A stretch of DNA of 64,000 nucleotides from Corbicula japonica. Lineage: Eukaryota > Mollusca > Bivalvia > Venerida > Cyrenidae. The stretch's first letter is position 1; every line of letters begins with the position of its first letter. Below are positions 61,798-64,000 of the stretch, piece by piece. The translations under genes and the position numbers were made by a program. The notes under the pieces are model-generated. The model ran no database searches and was not told the DNA's origin. It worked only from the letters and a program-made list of their open reading frames with translations. Where the stretch lies: contig JAZAYU010000126.1 in assembly GCA_038501625.1 (NCBI GenBank), positions 1,426,001-1,490,000 on the forward strand, given 5' to 3'.

Positions 61798-62183
61798 CCA
61801 GTCTATTTTAAAAACTAGTTTCTAGGAAAACTAGTTCCATGAAAACTTGAAGGTCATGTTGGAGTTATCTTTTTACACATTTCAATTGTACTGAAATTCA
61901 GCAATATTTTATTTGTTTTCACTGAGAAAGAGAGAAACGGGAGGCTGTCGATTTCAATAGACATGAGAGACGGAAAAAGGTTAGTGAAGAACAAAACATT
62001 ATAAAATTATGACATTTATATTCTACAAGTATGATGTTTATTACGTTTATTTTTCAAGCAAGGTGATTTACACAATACTCAATTGAAGATTTTGCAAACT
62101 GTGTGGGCTATGGGGCTAATTTCAAAAAATGAGGTGATTTAAAAGTACATTATTACAGAAATTTGATTAAGGATTTAATTTAC
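61798..62183. other. Gap between nested element and helicase exon 1
   Basis: No helicase exon was found on the minus strand here. A short plus-strand frame (TEKERNGRLSISIDMRDG, about 61920-62004) is open but unrecognised. Confidence 0.4.
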
Positions 62184-62346
62184 CGAAGGACAGTTTTCCC
62201 CGTGACACATTGACCAGTGTAAATAACACTATGGCCATTTTCGACTAATTGCAAAATTTCCTCGGTCTTGTCGGCCATTTTGTTAAGTACAAAGATTCTA
62301 AATTAGTTGCTAAGCGATACCTGTGCTAAAATATTCACTGCGTTGA

Positions 62347-62632
62347 CCGGAAGTCGAGCAACGCATGGCGGATTGACAGATACACATTAACCGAGTACTC
62401 CACTGTAATGGGTATTTTCTCTGGCTAAATGTTATTTTCAATTTGAAAATCTACTTACCGTTAATAAGCACAGATTTTCCTTGCCGAAGATACAAAAAAT
62501 CGCCTATGATATTCTTGTAATCGATGAAAAATCGCGTTTGAAAACGCGAATCGACGGCCGCGAGTTGCCATCCTTGTCTTTATTATAAAGACTAATATAT
62601 TTTTATTATTAACAAGAATGTCAAACTCCTGT
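62347..62632 (-). repeat. Right terminal inverted repeat of the 20.8-kb element
   Basis: It carries the same blocks as the left end in reverse, with the core CCGGAAGT...GCATGGCGGATTGACA at 62347-62378. The distance from the core to the AAGACAAGG block is about 205 bp, versus about 209 bp at the left. Confidence 0.8.
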
Positions 62633-64000
62633 GATATCAGCAATGATCGAGAGTACCAGGTAAGATATATTTCTCTACACGGAGGAGCGGAATATTTGAT
62701 ATCAGCAATGATCGAGAGTACGAGGTAAGATATATTTCTCTACACGGAGGAGCGGAATATTTGATATCAGCAATGATCGAAAGTACGAGATAAGATATAT
62801 TTCTCTACGCGGAGGAGCGGAATATTTGATATCAGCAATGATCGAGTGTAGCAGGTAAGATATATTTCTCTACACGGAGGAGCGGAATATTTGGTATCAG
62901 CAATGATCGAGAGTACGAGGTAAGATATATTTCTCTACACGGAGGAGCGGAATATTTGGTATCAGCAATGATCGAGTGTACCAGGTAAGATGCATTTCTC
63001 AACACGGATGAGCGGAATATTTTATATCAGCAATGATCGAGTGTACCAGGTAAGATGCATTTCTCTTACGGAGGAGCGGAATATTTTATATCAGCAATGA
63101 TCGAGAGTACCAGGTAAGATATATTTCTCTACGCGGAGGAGCGGAATATTTTATATCAGCAATGATCGAGTGTACCAGGTAAGATATATTTCTCTACACG
63201 GAGGAGCGGAATATTTTATATCAGCAATGATCGAGAGTACCAGGTAAGTTATATTTCTCTACACGGAGGAGCGGAATATTTGATAGCAGCAATGATCGAG
63301 AGTACGAGGTAAGATATATTTCTCTACACGGAGGAGGGGAATATTTTATATCAGCAATGATCGAGAGTACCAGGTCAGATATATTTCTCTACACGAAGGA
63401 GCGGAATATTTGATAACGGCAATGATCGAGTGTACCAGGTAAGATATATTTCTCTACACAGAGGAGCGGAATATTTTATATCAGCAATGATCGAGAGTAC
63501 CAGGTAAGTTATATTTCTCTACACGGAGGAGCGGAATATTTGATAGCAGCAATGATCGAGAGTACGAGGTAAGATATATTTCTCTACACGGAGGAGGGGA
63601 ATATTTTATATCAGCAATGATCGAGAGTACCAGGTAAGATATATTTCTCTACACGAAGGAGCGGAATATTTGATAACGGCAATGATCGAGTGTACCAGGT
63701 AAGATATATTTCTCTACACGGAGGAGCGGAATATTTGATAACGGCAATGATCGAGTGTACCAGGTAAGATATATTTCTCTACACGGAGGAGCGGAATATT
63801 TGATATCAGCAATGATCGAGAGTACCAGGTAAGTTATATTTCTCTACACGGATGAGCGGAATATTTGATAACAGCAATGATCAAGAGTACCAGGTAAGAT
63901 ATATTTCTCTACACGGAGGAGCGGAATATTTTATATCAGCAATGATCGAGAGTACCAGGTAAGATATATTTCTCTACACGAAGGAGCGGAATATTTGATA
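62633..64000 (+). repeat. 65-bp minisatellite, right block (runs off the window)
   Basis: It resumes at GATATCAGCAATGATCGAG, the continuation of the unit cut at 41813, and runs for about 21 units to the window edge. Units vary between GATATC, GATAGC, GATAAC and TATATC. Some neighbouring units recur as multi-unit blocks (63240-63420 and 63500-63680 are alike), so amplification also happened at a higher order. Confidence 0.93.

Larger units (their letters stand above)
44680..62278 (-). pseudogene. PIF1-like SF1 DNA helicase with poly-Asp linker and C-terminal PHD finger
   Basis: PIF1-family enzymes unwind DNA using ATP. Minus-strand exons: 62278-62184 (MADKTEEILQ...YTGQCVTGKTVL, the P-loop), 47517-47389 (VVATGDFKQLPPVP, motif III), 47228-47009 (VHRQNDG...VLFGSNADVDFYN), 46573-45403 (YALTVHRAQGQTL, then GVAIGRAQSVSGLQ, motifs V and VI) and about 45092-44680. 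The tail has two poly-Asp runs around GVGGGG and a C4HC3 PHD finger (CPDC, GCDKC, WFHMLC, CSSC), a domain that often reads histone tails. Defects: the P-loop second Gly is Val, the exon(s) with motifs Ia and II were not found, a frameshift lies near 46235, and the last junction is out of phase by one base. The first intron of about 14.7 kb contains the transposase exons. Confidence 0.8.
41814..62632. mobile_element. 20.8-kb inverted-repeat element encoding PIF1-like helicase and P-like transposase
   Basis: Inside the broken minisatellite unit the sequence starts ACAGGAGTTTGACATT and ends with its exact complement. Inverted similarity continues for about 290 bp with conserved blocks at matching spacing. 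The 9-bp GATATCAGC flanks both ends; because of the sequence at the junctions the duplication can be read as 7 to 11 bp, and 8 bp as in P and hAT elements is possible. Enclosed are a minus-strand helicase gene beginning 354 bp inside the right end and a plus-strand transposase. Later insertions (hAT-like trimer, two LINEs, mariner-like MITE, nested inverted-repeat elements) make up at least a third of the length. Whether the transposase is the element's own or a passenger is not settled. Confidence 0.72.

Noticed and set aside
62181..62215. CCGAAGG...TTTTCCCCGTGAC resembling the end of the GGTACCTTCGG MITE
   Set aside because: On the minus strand it is the P-loop codons of helicase exon 1 with an open frame and a donor; the resemblance is partial and there is no partner end.

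Overview
This is a eukaryotic, AT-rich and repeat-dense window with split genes, polyadenylation signals, LTR and non-LTR retroelements, many short inverted-repeat DNA transposons and two minisatellites. The repertoire (P/THAP9-like transposase, Crypton-like recombinase, PIF1-like helicase with a PHD finger, tRNA-derived SINEs, receptor-type tyrosine phosphatase exons) suggests a marine invertebrate, most likely a bivalve mollusc. That assignment is inference.

Layout. 1-4.6 kb: 3' half of a Ty3/gypsy LTR retrotransposon, with an integrase cut by the left edge, an extra zinc-finger ORF and a 3' LTR. 5.66-7.23 kb: the last three exons of a receptor-type protein tyrosine phosphatase, too short to stand out as ORFs. 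7-15 kb: intergenic DNA with MITEs, including a 422-bp near-perfect palindrome. 15.3-17.4 kb: a decayed Crypton-like tyrosine recombinase gene on the minus strand. 18-24.9 kb: SINEs, foldbacks and MITEs. 24.9-26.0 kb: an intact single-exon gene for a probable Golgi glycosyltransferase. 26.1-29.8 kb: a decayed Ty3/gypsy element. 31.9-37.8 kb: a 64-bp minisatellite split by a 3.75-kb inverted-repeat element.

40.2-64 kb: a 65-bp minisatellite that appears to have been split by one very large element. A 9-bp stretch of the minisatellite unit (GATATCAGC) flanks both 41814 and 62632, and the sequences inside begin and end with the same inverted repeat. The enclosed 20.8 kb holds a minus-strand PIF1-like helicase gene ending in a PHD finger, whose first exon (P-loop) starts just inside the right terminus, and a plus-strand P-element-like DDE transposase. 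The transposase exons lie inside the large helicase intron. Later insertions (a tandem trimer of a hAT-like MITE, two LINE relics, a mariner-like MITE and nested inverted-repeat elements) have enlarged the region. Both enzyme genes carry frameshifts, so this copy looks inactive.

The best candidate for an undescribed system is this giant helicase-plus-transposase element. Second is the LTR element that appears to carry its own C2H2 zinc-finger ORF downstream of a splice acceptor, with a cluster of palindromic sites next to its LTR TATA box. Exon boundaries were placed by eye from splice consensus and family similarity, and no database search was possible.
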